A stretch of DNA of 64,000 nucleotides from Cannabis sativa. Taxonomy: Eukaryota > Streptophyta > Magnoliopsida > Rosales > Cannabaceae. Shown piece after piece: positions 11,201 to 21,276 of the stretch. A program made the translations under genes and the position numbers. The notes under the pieces were generated by a model. The model saw only the letters and a list, made by a program, of their open reading frames with translations, had not been told where the DNA came from and made no database searches. Within the stretch, counting starts at the first letter, position 1. The number at the start of each line of letters is the position of its first letter. The DNA is taken from NCBI RefSeq assembly GCF_029168945.1, contig NC_083604.1, positions 47,611,686-47,675,685 on the forward strand, given 5' to 3'.

Positions 11201-12327
11201 TACTTAAAATATGATGACCCTAGTCGATGAAGTTTTTAAAACCATTGATTTATTTCCGATAATGAAATGTTAGATATTTATAGAGCATCCTCTATATTTG
11301 GAGTGATGCAGTTAGTTTACACCTTCCCCAAATATCTTATATTAACTTGATCTGTTCCTCTAACTTAGATGTTTTCTTATTCTTTTAATAGGTTTCTGCA
11401 GGTATTATGTTCAATAAAGGTGTTTTATCTTGCTTAAAGTATCTCGAGGCTGTTCCTTGGACTGAGGAAGAAGAGGAGAAACTAAGGGATCTCTTTACAA
11501 GGTTTAAGTTTGATGATGTTACAACCAAGGACATATTGGCTAGATTGTATCTACTTGACTCGGCAGATTCACAACAAAATTTATCAAGACAATTGGTTTG
11601 GTCTATCACCTCTAGTACGGAAGCTAGTGCAAGGAATGAGATGAAGACATTAGTTAAGGGTCTTCTTTGCAAAAGTTCAGTCTATGAGAAGGAATATCCT
11701 GACCTCAATAAGGAGGATATATATGCTATTTGCCAGTCATGTCTCGACTCACTTGTCAGTCTGTTTAAGGAGACCTCTGAAACTGTATCTTCTAAGAAAT
11801 TGATGAAGGATGCAGGGAAGCCTTTAATTGAACGAATATCCAGACAGGTTGATAACATAAACTGGTTACTGGAAATCTTGCTTGATCGACAAATGGCTGA
11901 GGAGTTTGTGGATATGTGGGCAAATCAGGGGGAGCTACTCAGACTGCATGAGAATGCATCTCCAATGGTCAGGTATGAGCTTAGTCGGGTTTCAGCAATA
12001 TTATTCATTGCTATGGGGACCCGAAAACTTCATTGCCGGACAGAATCAAGATCAGGGCTTCTCCAAGCATGGTTTGGCCCAATGTTGTTGGACTTTGGTT
12101 GGCTGCAGCGATGTAGAAAGGGACTTAGCATGAAGGTATTGGAAGAAGCTATGGGTCAAGCACTCCTTACCCTTCCCTTGAAACAGCAATATGTGTTGTT
12201 TATGGATTGGTTCCGAGATTTCTCCAAGCATGGTACGGAGTGTCCTAATCTCAGCAAAGCTTTCCAAATTTGGTGGCGCCGATCATTTCTAAGAGGTTCT
12301 GAAACATATGCCGTGGAATCCAGGTAA
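8298..12327 (+). CDS. BTB/POZ domain-containing protein (At2g13690-like), two exons
   Basis: Exons are 8298-9038 and 11392-12327, joined in phase 0 (GAG|GTCAGT donor, TTTTAATAG acceptor), giving about 558 residues. Residues 1-150 are Ser/Pro/Arg-rich and presumably disordered, with the family-like starts RSWCCSFAVPPSSPD and VGRIDPRRILSPGRVSPID. A BTB/POZ fold spans about 151-270 (VFDVRLNLRGKKGG to ISAGIMFNKG-type sequence across the splice junction). The remainder is the helical C-terminal region of this plant family, ending in AFQIWWRRSFLRG. BTB proteins often act as dimers or Cullin-3 adaptors; the partner here is unknown and the family is poorly characterised. The start is the first ATG in good context after a CT-rich leader. 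The stop codon lies inside an AG|GTAACA sequence, so a further 3' exon cannot be fully excluded. The name rests on remembered similarity to Arabidopsis At2g13690. Confidence 0.88.
9039..11391 (+). other. Intron 1 of the BTB gene (2353 bp)
   Basis: GT-AG intron between the two coding exons. It is AT-rich and without convincing coding content. It carries a (GT)n microsatellite near 10075-10090 and a direct repeat of TATGGAGTCAAACATAGTTA at about 10393 and 10439. No transposon ends were found. A competing AG at 11400 (CTGCAG) would shift the frame, which supports the acceptor at 11391. Confidence 0.8.
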
Positions 12328-12850
12328 CACAGTACAATATATTTCTGCTTGCACAGTATGTTAGTTGTGGAGGTGAAGAGTTCTGAAATATCCGTAGAAG
12401 TGAATAGTGTAGATCAATTATGTAGGATAGTTGTAACAGTTGTGAAATGGCAGCATCTTTTCTGTGATTATCTTCTTTGCCTTCATCGTCAGTCGTCAGC
12501 AATTCTACAGGAAATTAAAGAGGCCACAAATGTGTAGTTAGTTGGAGAAGACTCTACTTGCAGTTTTCTCTCATTGGCTTCTTCAAACACCGTGAAGCTG
12601 TCCCGGGCATTTTGGCTCCATTCCAAAGCCGGAAAACTAATGTACCAATGAAACTTAGTTGCTAAGTTCATATCAGAGAAGATTTTAACGACTTTTATCT
12701 TCCTTAGTAATAATTGTCATTTTTTGTTATAAAGATAAAGGGATCATGTTTATGGCATGGCATGGCATGTATGATGTATGTGCACATTATCTGAAATCGT
12801 TGTGCTTGTAGTATTAATGAAATTAAAAGTATATAATTACTTCTTAACAA
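12328..12850 (+). other. Putative 3' UTR of the BTB gene
   Basis: Sequence after the stop codon is AT-rich and has no conserved coding content. A near-consensus polyadenylation signal AATGAA lies at 12816-12821, preceded by a TTGTGCTTGTAG element of the type found upstream of plant poly(A) sites. The exact end is not determinable. Confidence 0.4.
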
Positions 12851-13663
12851 CTTGACGAAGTGTCACTTATGATAAAAAAAACACTTCTGCTCATAATTTT
12901 TCATAAAAATTGCTTTAGAACCTTCTTGTACTCTGGACTCTAGCAATACTATTTTGGTGAATTGGAAGACTTATTTTGTACCCTAGCAATTCTTAACATG
13001 AATAGGTTTCACTGTTTCAGTAAGCCATTAATTGGGCATAAGGTTTTTTATGTAATTTATTCAAAACTTATTATTGAGAACTAAACAAACGGGACTAACA
13101 CTCTAGGTTGACACACGTGCTTTATTGTCTACTCGCATGGTCTTCTCTCCTTCAGCCAACTTTCTTGAAGAATTAAGTATTGCATAGAAGAATAAATATA
13201 AGAAATTTTTACACTAAAAATACAAAATACATATTTTATTATTAAAATACTACCACACGGTTAAGCCTACATTTTTACTTTTCAACTTTATTTTATTACA
13301 ATTTTATCACTTACACACACATTTCATGCATGCATCACTACATGTCAATAGACTATGACCTCTATCAATCAATCATCCATCATTTTCTTCTCTTTTTCTC
13401 TTCTTTTTCCTTTTATTTTCTATTTCTTTTTAGTTTTTTTTTTTTTTTAAAAATATCAACCTCCATAGCTGAACTCTTTCTTCTCCATGATCCCAACTCC
13501 ATTTTTCCTCTTCTTTTTGTTCTTCAAATTTTTTTTCAACTCCCATTAACCGAATCCCATAACCATTTTCTATCCTTTTATTTTTCTCTTAATCCATATA
13601 TAAATATAGTTGTAACTCGTTCTTCATCAACTCTTTCCCCTGTTCAAAAGAAAAACTTTAAAA
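12851..13663. other. AT-rich intergenic DNA
   Basis: No gene is supported. 13370-13560 is strongly T/C-rich and could be a leader for the fragment that follows. The open frame through it encodes mostly Phe/Ser/Leu and follows from base composition. Confidence 0.4.
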
Positions 13664-13858
13664 TGGGATTGAAATCTTTAGCTAATAGAACAATGGTAAA
13701 CGACCTGTTGTTGAGGAGGATGACTCTGATTTTGCTCCTTCATTATCTAAACGTAAGCGACCTCCTCCAAAGAATAAATTGAAGGTGGCTGCCCAGGAAA
13801 AAATTCCTGAAGATGTTTCTCAAAAAAATAATCAAGTTGGTGGTGGTCTTCGATCTTA
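13664..13858 (+). pseudogene. Short basic/acidic coding fragment, unrecognised
   Basis: An ATG at 13664 follows a CT-rich leader. Read one frame over from about 13690, the sequence gives a charged peptide containing RPVVEEDDSDFAPS, then SKRKRPPPKNKLK, ending at a TAG at about 13858. The KRKRPPPK run looks like a nuclear localisation signal, and such N-termini occur in some plant transposon-encoded proteins. The ATG and the charged peptide are in different frames, so this is a fragment or a broken exon. The family is not recognised. Confidence 0.25.
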
Positions 13859-15204
13859 GGTTTGTTTTCGGTTTCTTTTTGGTTTCCCCCTTTTTTGAAA
13901 TTTTTTCGTATTTGATATTAGTGTGTTTTGTGTTTATCGATTTTACTATTTTAGGTTTTTCCTTTTAACATTTCTTTTTGTTTTGTTTGGTTTTTTAGGG
14001 CTTCTATTTTTTTAGTTTAATTTATATGTGCTTTTATAGATTTTTCATTTTCGTTTGTTTAGTCTTAATTTCTGTTTCATTTTGTTGTTTTTTTTTTATT
14101 TTTATTTTTCCAGATGTTTTATTGTTTTTCATTTCAATTTCTTCATTTGATTATTTCTCATTTTGTAATAGTTTTTTCATAGTTTTTTAATAGTGTGAAC
14201 ATCTTCTGTATGTATTTTTTTAATATGTTTTTTGTCTAGTTATTTCATGTCCATTTTCATATCATCAATGGGTAACAATTTGATTTACCATGGATGTTGA
14301 TGTTCAGAGAGTTTTTCCTGTATTTTAGTTTGTATACAGTTGTTTTGTAGTTTTATTATAGTTTTGCTACTTGCATATGTTATTTCATTATAAAACTAAT
14401 ATGCAACTATTTTGCACAAAACTTACTATGTATAACTACTATTTCTTAGTTCCCGTCAAATTAAATTCCTGCATAATATATAAACTAACATAAAACGATA
14501 ATGCAACTATAAGGCAACCAAAACAAAAAATAAACAGACTTATACGTAACTGGTTGTACCTTAATTCGAATTTACTCTTCTTATTGTGTTTCTAAAAATA
14601 TATATATATTGGAAACCAGTAATCAATCAAAATGCAACTGTACATAACGTAGATGTATTATTCATGACGTTTTTTTAAAATTTTTCACATCATACATTGT
14701 TTTGGATTTGGTGGGAGCTCCAGATCTGTTTGTTACAGATCTACATTTCATGAATATAGATTTCGATATTAGGGGGAGTTATTTTGATCGAATAAAATAG
14801 AAAACAAATGGGTAATTTCAGTTTCTTCACAGTTTTTCTGATTTTTTTTTCGTCATTTTCTGTTTAGATCATTGCAGGTCTTCTTTTCCAGTTGATTTCA
14901 CTATAATTAATAGTTGTATTTTTATCGTTTTGGTTTCATTTTGGTTGTTTTACGGTTTTGAAACAATCGCGGTATTTTCACCTTCATGGTTTGCTCTGTA
15001 CAGCTGAAGGCTTAGTGCATGTGGTATTTTTATAAATATTTGTATATGGACTGTATAAATGTTTAATGGGCCGGCCCAAAGTATTTTTGTAATTTTTTTT
15101 CCTTTTTTGTATTTTTCTGTTTTTTTTCCCTAAATATAATTAGTAACTTTCGAATAAACAATTCATAAAAATTAAGCATCTTCCACTAAATTAGTTTCAA
15201 AACC
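13859..15204. other. T-rich, intron-like non-coding DNA
   Basis: A T-rich stretch with many short GTTTTT/TTTTCAG-like motifs and no open frame of note. It could be intronic or transposon non-coding sequence belonging to the fragment before it. No inverted ends were found. Confidence 0.35.
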
Positions 15205-15905
15205 AACCAAATTAGATTTACCTTTTTTAGCATTAAGAGATACTTTTTAGTGTTTCTCTTCGACTGTCCCATTGAGTCACAATGGAAGCACTTGCCCTTG
15301 GGTTCCTTCTTCTTGGACTTGGGCCTCTCTTGTTCTTCTTGGCTTTAGGTGCTAGCTTGCCTTTCTTGGGCTTGCTACTTTGTCTTTACCATCTCATTTT
15401 TTTTTTCACTTCCACATTGTTTGATTCACTCTTCTTGGATTTATTATTGTTGAGGTTTTCAAATACTGTCAATTCTTAAATATTGGAAGGAGATTGACTC
15501 AAGAATAATGAATAATGCTCACTTGAGTCCTCTCATTGATGGTAGCCCCATGTGTCTCTCCCTCATGCATCAATTCAATCATATGTAATACATGAGTTCT
15601 CACAGGTATATCCTTCTTCATCTTAGTATTTATGTAGCTATAAGTAGCATCATGTCTACTTTGACCAGACTATTGCTCAACATAGCATAGAGATAATCCA
15701 TTAATTTATAAGCATTCTCCATTTGTTCATGCGTTTCCCGTAGAACATTATCTATGCTAGCAAGCAAAAAACACTTGTCCTTGTTGTTGGATTGAATCCA
15801 AGAATCTCATATTTGTTCCGAACATTTTTTTAAGCATTGGCATTGGGCTCCTCAAGAAACTCTTCAATAAAGAAAATTTTTTGGTTCTCACAAATCAAAA
15901 TCAAA
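15205..15905 (-). pseudogene. Decayed Copia gag remnant
   Basis: The minus strand, read across several frames, gives Copia gag sequence. From high to low coordinates it shows ASIDNVLRETHEQMENAY, then YINTKMKKDIPVRTHVLHMI and GATINERTQVSII, then a Lys-rich linker and KGKCFHCDSMGQSKRNTKKY. The last is a degenerate CCHC zinc knuckle in which His and the final Cys are lost. No pol, LTR or TSD was seen next to it. The order and content match Copia gag proteins, so the assignment is fairly secure, but the copy is old and broken. Confidence 0.75.
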
Positions 15906-17355
15906 TTCAAATTTGATTTTATTTAAGGAAATTATCAACATTAAGTTTTTGAAGCACTAAGAAAAAAAGTAAGAAAATTTGACATAGTAGACATGAGTGA
16001 AAATAAATAAAATAGTAATTAATGTATTTGAAAAAAAAAATATCTAGTTTTGAAAAAATAATAAACGTGATGCATGAGCACAATAATCAAAACAATAATT
16101 ATTTAAGTTCTTCCACGATAAAATTTTTTAACAACTAAAGTGTTGTCTTATGATTGGTCAAATTAATATTAGATCTATAAGACAATTCTTATTTTTATTA
16201 TTTTGAAACTTAAATATCTCATATGTCCTTTTCAAAAGATAAAGTACTGTTTTTTTTTTAGTCAAGTTAGCAACTAATCGCAAGAAAGCATAGTTGCATT
16301 TTGTGATTGTAATATATTATTTCAAATTTCATGACATAACTTAGTAATGTCTCCTTAGGATCAGTCAAACTAAAATACACTATATCCTCCTCTTATTCAA
16401 GAAATCAACCATGTTTAAAATGATGGACCAACACCTTTTGTAAGGGATGAAAATAAAGTCATCGCGAGGCATGTTTCATACACAAATGTCGTCGGCCAAT
16501 AATAGAGATCTCTGGTTACATTGACATGTACTTTTTCCTCCACTTACTATTTTAAGATTAATGCGTTTTATCATTAATTCTCAGTATTAATACATATTTA
16601 CTCTTTTATGGATGTGATTAATTTATATACAATAAAAGAGCCTTCTTTTATTTATAAATAAATTTTCAGTCACTTCTAATAAAATTTATTTAAATATCTT
16701 TTCAAATAATTAAATTAATTTTAAATTACTAATTAAAGTTTAGTAAGTTTATATACTGTTGATTTTAAAAATAATAAACACAAAGGACAATTCTAATAAT
16801 TATGTTTCTACAATAAGATGCACGATAAATAACTGTGTGGAATTTTCATGTATAACATATTATTTACTAATGCATGATCATATTATCAATCAACTATTTA
16901 TCAACATTTATTTAAAATAAATACTTAAAGAAACGATGAACTAGGTGACTACTGTATATTTCTATTTTACAACTTTTGAAAAAATTAAACATAATAAGTA
17001 ATTACAAAATAAGCCCATCATTGATTTTCTCTCCATAAGGGCAATGTTTTTTACTTTTGTAGGATTGTTTTAAGCCCTTAAATTAATTAAAAATAATTTT
17101 AATTAATTTATTTTTAAATAAAATAATTTTAATTAAGACTATTTTTCTTTATCTCATCTTCTAATTATATTAAATAAATAGTAAAACACTTTTATTATTT
17201 AATTAAACTTAGAACATAATACATCATAATTAATTAAAAGTTGTTTTAATTGAATTAGAATTTAAATTAAAGCACAAAATAATTTATCTTAATTAAAATA
17301 ATTAAAATTACTATTTAAGAGACACAATATTATTTTTAAAATAAATAATAAAAGG
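15906..17355. other. Very AT-rich intergenic DNA
   Basis: Dominated by A/T with no open frame and no recognisable repeat end. Motifs like TTAATTAAAATAATT recur at 17060-17330 through low complexity. Confidence 0.45.
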
Positions 17356-17630
17356 AAAAATTGAATTGGGGTTGCCACCGAATACCACCATCGTGGCCGG
17401 TGGCTCCAAGAGGAGCCAGCAGGGCCATAACACACCTGACAACCAAGGGGCTCGATGACTCGAGACCCGTTAGGGTCAATGGCACGACATGCTTCCAAAC
17501 GGTCATAAAGTCCATGCATGCAAGCGCATCCCAAGCGAGAATGACCAGTCGGGACTAGGCGCGAGTTAAGTATAATCAGACTTAGACAGTCCTTGGTGTC
17601 TCACATAGCAGAAGGACCGAAGGTCCTACG
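17356..17630. other. GC-rich patch of unknown origin
   Basis: A sharply bounded GC-rich block in AT-rich surroundings. Open frames exist on both strands (65 codons plus from 17361; 81 codons minus) and neither is recognised. It ends with AGGACCGAAGGTCCT (17613-17627), a 6-bp stem with a 3-base loop, directly before the LTR at 17631. It may be part of an unrelated repeat. Confidence 0.35.
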
Positions 17631-18064
17631 TGTTGGAACTTTTGCTAGTATCTTAATTTACTAACAATTATGTTTGATTATAAATATTATAATCTAACAT
17701 CCTAATATATGAAATTCATGAAGCGATATATAAACACATAAAAGGAATAGAATCTTCACATTGGTTGCAATAGAATAGATTGACTTCTTCCGTTCAATCA
17801 CTCTAACTCTCTATTCTCGTTCTGTAGTAGAGTATTTTCGAGTGATAAACCTGGATTGCTTGCTTAAACTCGATAAGCGACAGTTTTACATAGACTTCCA
17901 CAAAGATCTGAGTACCACCTTGAATAGTGTGGATGGTACTCAACTCACTAACGGAATGAAATTTGAGAGAGAAAATAGCTATTTTTTTTTATATAATAGA
18001 AAGAAACAGAGAGAGCTTGTCAAGGCTAGGATAACTTGGAATGACTTATGATCACAAACTCTCA

Positions 18065-18960
18065 TCTCTTTCTATATATAGCCAACATACTAGGGTTAGA
18101 TTAGATGAAATGGGCTAAAATAAAAAGCCATGGCCAAAATTCACATAGAATGGCCCATGATTATAATTTTTCCACTTTATTTCAACTTAATGAAACAAAA
18201 TGTCCTTTAATCAATTTTACCATTTATCTAATTTAATTATTTAAATACCAATTAATAATTAAGTTATTATCAAACAAAAATATAATTTAAATATATTTAT
18301 TAATTAAACCCACAAAGTGTCTTAATTAACAAACTAACCATTATTTCTCTTTTCTTCTTAAACTTGTCAAAACTTAGTGAAAATTTTCAAATAAGACATA
18401 GTCTATTTTCAAATTCTAATTGACCTATTAAATTAATTAATTGATTCTACAAGGCAATATTATCTCAAATAATGCGGGGGAGTATTGGCCTATAAAATCA
18501 AATAACTAGGGCTTAGGTTTAAATTATATGGATTAAAAAAGAATAAAATAATGAGCAAATATTACACATACTGGCCAGCCACTAAATAGCCTTTTACTAG
18601 TTACAATTTTGCCACTTTATTTCAACCACTTATTCTTCTTTCAATAATGTCATATTTTTTAATTTCAATCTTATAAATGCCAAAACTATTCATTTAATAA
18701 TTATAATTAATTATCAAATAAAATTATCATTTATATTATTTATTAATTAGACCATACAAAGTCTCTTAATTAATAAATTAACCCCAAAATCTATTTTCTT
18801 CACAATTAAGTCCTTACTTAGTGAAAATTTATAAATAAGACATAGTCTAATTTTAGAATTATAATTGATTAATTAAAACCAATTAATGGAGTCTGCAAGC
18901 ATTATTATCTCAAGTAGTGAGGGGACCATGGGCCTGTTTAACCGAGCTTCCAATAAGTAG
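18065..18960. repeat. Diverged tandem duplication inside the LTR (about 0.42 kb each)
   Basis: 18065-18480 and 18481-18960 follow the same order of motifs: a CTAGGG(T/C)TTAG start, CCACTTTATTTCAAC, ATTAATTA(A/G)ACC with CAAAGT(G/C)TCTTAATTAA, CTTAGTGAAAATTT, AATAAGACATAGTCTA and ATTATCTCAA(A/G)TA. The units are clearly diverged. The related LTR at 34060 has only one unit, which accounts for most of the size difference (2.29 versus 1.89 kb). Confidence 0.7.
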
Positions 18961-19164
18961 ATCTAGGATATACAAAGTAAATTCTCTAACTTATTAGTTC
19001 CTCCTTGCGCCACTACAGATTTGAAATTACACTCTCAATTATATAGAACACTTTATATGTACTAAGATATAGATGCATTATGATTATCCATTGTTACAAT
19101 CCTAATAGTCAAAGATCCTCTGTAAATGATCTACATTGAATAGGGACAAATTTATCGTTCTACC

Positions 19165-20015
19165 TGTTGTCGAGTGAATTTCGCAACACCAAGTTATATG
19201 ATATTATTAGTGACAAGAAGAAATTTACGTGAAAAGACAAGTGCGAATATTCAACCTAGAATGGCGAGTACTCAACTGGGAATGAGAAATAGTTAACCAA
19301 AAACTGGAAAATAACAATGAGACAGAGAAATTATAGTGGTTCAGTCAGATTATGGTCTGCTTAGTCCATTGTAGCAAGAGATTCGTAGGTCCCATTTCAC
19401 GGTGGATCACCCCTTTATATACAAAGCAGGTGTCCGATCAGTTATACAAGGATTACATTCATTGTTAATCCGTTATTACACATTGAATTACAATAATTAA
19501 ACTAAGCAACGTCAACATTAATAAATGAATGACAATTACTAAGTTCATCAACGTACGCGTCTTTTGAATCTGCGAGTTGACTGTTCATATTCCTATGTTA
19601 AACTCGCAGGGTTATCATTATGTTTAGGATGTCTGCGTCCTTAGGTAGTCGCTTATTGTAGACATCATATGTCGAGCTGATAGAACCTAGACATGCGAGT
19701 CTATATTGCATTATAAAGGCTACAGGGTTCTTAAGACCAACTCGTATTTACAGAGAATCGTTCTCCTGGTTTATACAAGGACAAAGGGGAGGATGCTCGC
19801 ATATATTCGATATATGCGATCTACTCTCTTATTTCGGATACGATTAGACTTCGATCATGCTCGCCACCTCTCGCTGGTTATATCTTAAGCGAGGTTTAAA
19901 ACTTCAAGGAGTCCCTTAGGGACATCTCAACTTTCTGTGGAAAATCTGAGTGTACGTGTCCTTTAAGTAGGGGTCTGGTCTCGAGTTTCTAGGTGAGAGA
20001 AATCTCACTATAACA
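19165..20015 (-). repeat. Gypsy-1 3' LTR
   Basis: Starts TGTTGTCGAG and ends CTATAACA on the plus strand, so on the coding strand it runs TGTTATAG...CTCGACAACA. The polypurine tract lies next to it at 20016-20030 (GAAACTAGGGGCATG on the minus strand). It is the same length as the other LTR (851 bp). Confidence 0.93.
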
Positions 20016-20164
20016 CATGCCCCTAGTTTCATGATGTGACAGGTGCGGTCACAAGGGAAACTATACTCGAGAGACAGGTGAAAGGTTGTCACGAGGAGGT
20101 GACCTTTGATTGTCCCTTCGAGGGTTTCGAAAAATGATGGCTATAATCATTACTTTTATTGCAT

Positions 20165-20300
20165 TTATGGTGCCACGTCACAAAACTCTTCGGTTTCTGT
20201 GTAGGCGTGGCCATCTCTGGTCGTTGGATTGGGCGACTCTAGGCATTCCAACTGCCACGTGTCGTGATCCCAATTAATGAGGGATTTGGGTATTTAAACC
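20165..20300 (+). promoter_or_regulatory. Putative antisense promoter in Gypsy-1
   Basis: Just inside the 3' LTR, facing the antisense gene, lie GCCACGTCACAAAACTC (about 20173), a G-box CACGTG (20256-20261) and TATTTAAA (20291-20298) in that order. The same order, spacing and surrounding sequence recur in Gypsy-2. CACGTG and ACGTCA are known plant bZIP/bHLH binding cores. Activity is inferred. Confidence 0.55.
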
Positions 20301-20499
20301 CCCTGATTCGAACCAAAAATCCCCATTTTCCCTCATTTTCCTTCAACTCCCTTAACTTCTTTGTTCCTTCACTCTCAGAGAAACTACTTAAGACAAATTT
20401 CCATTAATTGCCCAGATTTTTGCCTTTCTTCGTGGGTTCTTCTTGATTCTACATTGCTGTCAAGGGCGATTCGTGGTAACAGATTTGGCAAAGAAAAAG

Positions 20500-21276
20500 G
20501 TTAGTTTTCGAATCTTCACCGTGCTTCGTTTTCTGTTTGAGTGGGGACTGTATTTTCTGGGTTTTTAGTGTGCATGAGGGTTGTTTAAGGATGAATGTTT
20601 ATAGATGGTATGCATGAGGCTATGTTTTTTAGGTAAAAACCTGGGTAACTTCATAGAATATGACCTATAAGTTGGCATAACCGCATACGAAATACTTGAA
20701 TAGGCATTGTTTCATGCTTTGAATACTCGCGGGTATTCAGATGAACAATTCGAATACTCGCACATTGACAAAATTTACTTACTTCTGATTGTTGGCTAGA
20801 TCTTTTAGGACTTTATATGCTGTGGATTAAGTCGCGAGAGCATTAACTGAGTTTCCAAATGGTGGGTGTGTCACAGTATTCTAATGGTCATACACGCGGT
20901 TATATGTCCCTTGAGATACTGTGATACACCCAGCCATTTGTGACATGCGTTAACGTTCAAATGAGCGTACTCTTTGGCTGGTAGATATTCTCGGAACTGT
21001 GGGAGTACCTCAGTAACTTCAGGGTCATGCTTGAAAATGCATGCCCCTTGAGTCACTGAGTTTCTCCCAGCCATTTCTGGAGGTATATCGCTTGGCCCAG
21101 GATGCGTGACTTATTCGCATTTTTAGTATTATCTCTACTCGCATATTGATGGGGTGGTCAGCATTCGCAAGGATGCTGACCATTCTATCAAGTGCGACTT
21201 TATAGTTTAATGCGGGTGAGATCACTTATTTTGCTTTCGCACATTCACCACGCTGAAAAGATCTTCTATCTTTCAG
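20500..21276 (+). other. Putative 5'-UTR intron of the Gypsy-1 antisense gene
   Basis: AAAAAG|GTTAGTTTT at 20500 looks like a donor and CTATCTTTCAG at 21276, directly before the ATG, looks like an acceptor. Both are preserved in Gypsy-2. The segment contains a hairpin-rich part (20870-21070) in which GGTGTGTCACAGTATTCTAATGG is echoed by ATACTGTGATACACCC. Confidence 0.45.

Noticed and set aside
13330..13782. 150-codon open frame
   Set aside because: Encodes mainly Phe/Ser/Leu from a T/C-rich stretch; no domain, and the better charged reading at its end is in another frame.
15282..15479. 65-residue highly hydrophobic open frame on the plus strand, looking like a membrane protein
   Set aside because: It is the antisense reading of the Lys-rich linker and zinc knuckle of a decayed Copia gag on the minus strand.
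19706..19888. 60-codon open frame repeated at 30729-30911
   Set aside because: Lies in the two LTRs of Gypsy-1, so the match is due to LTR identity.
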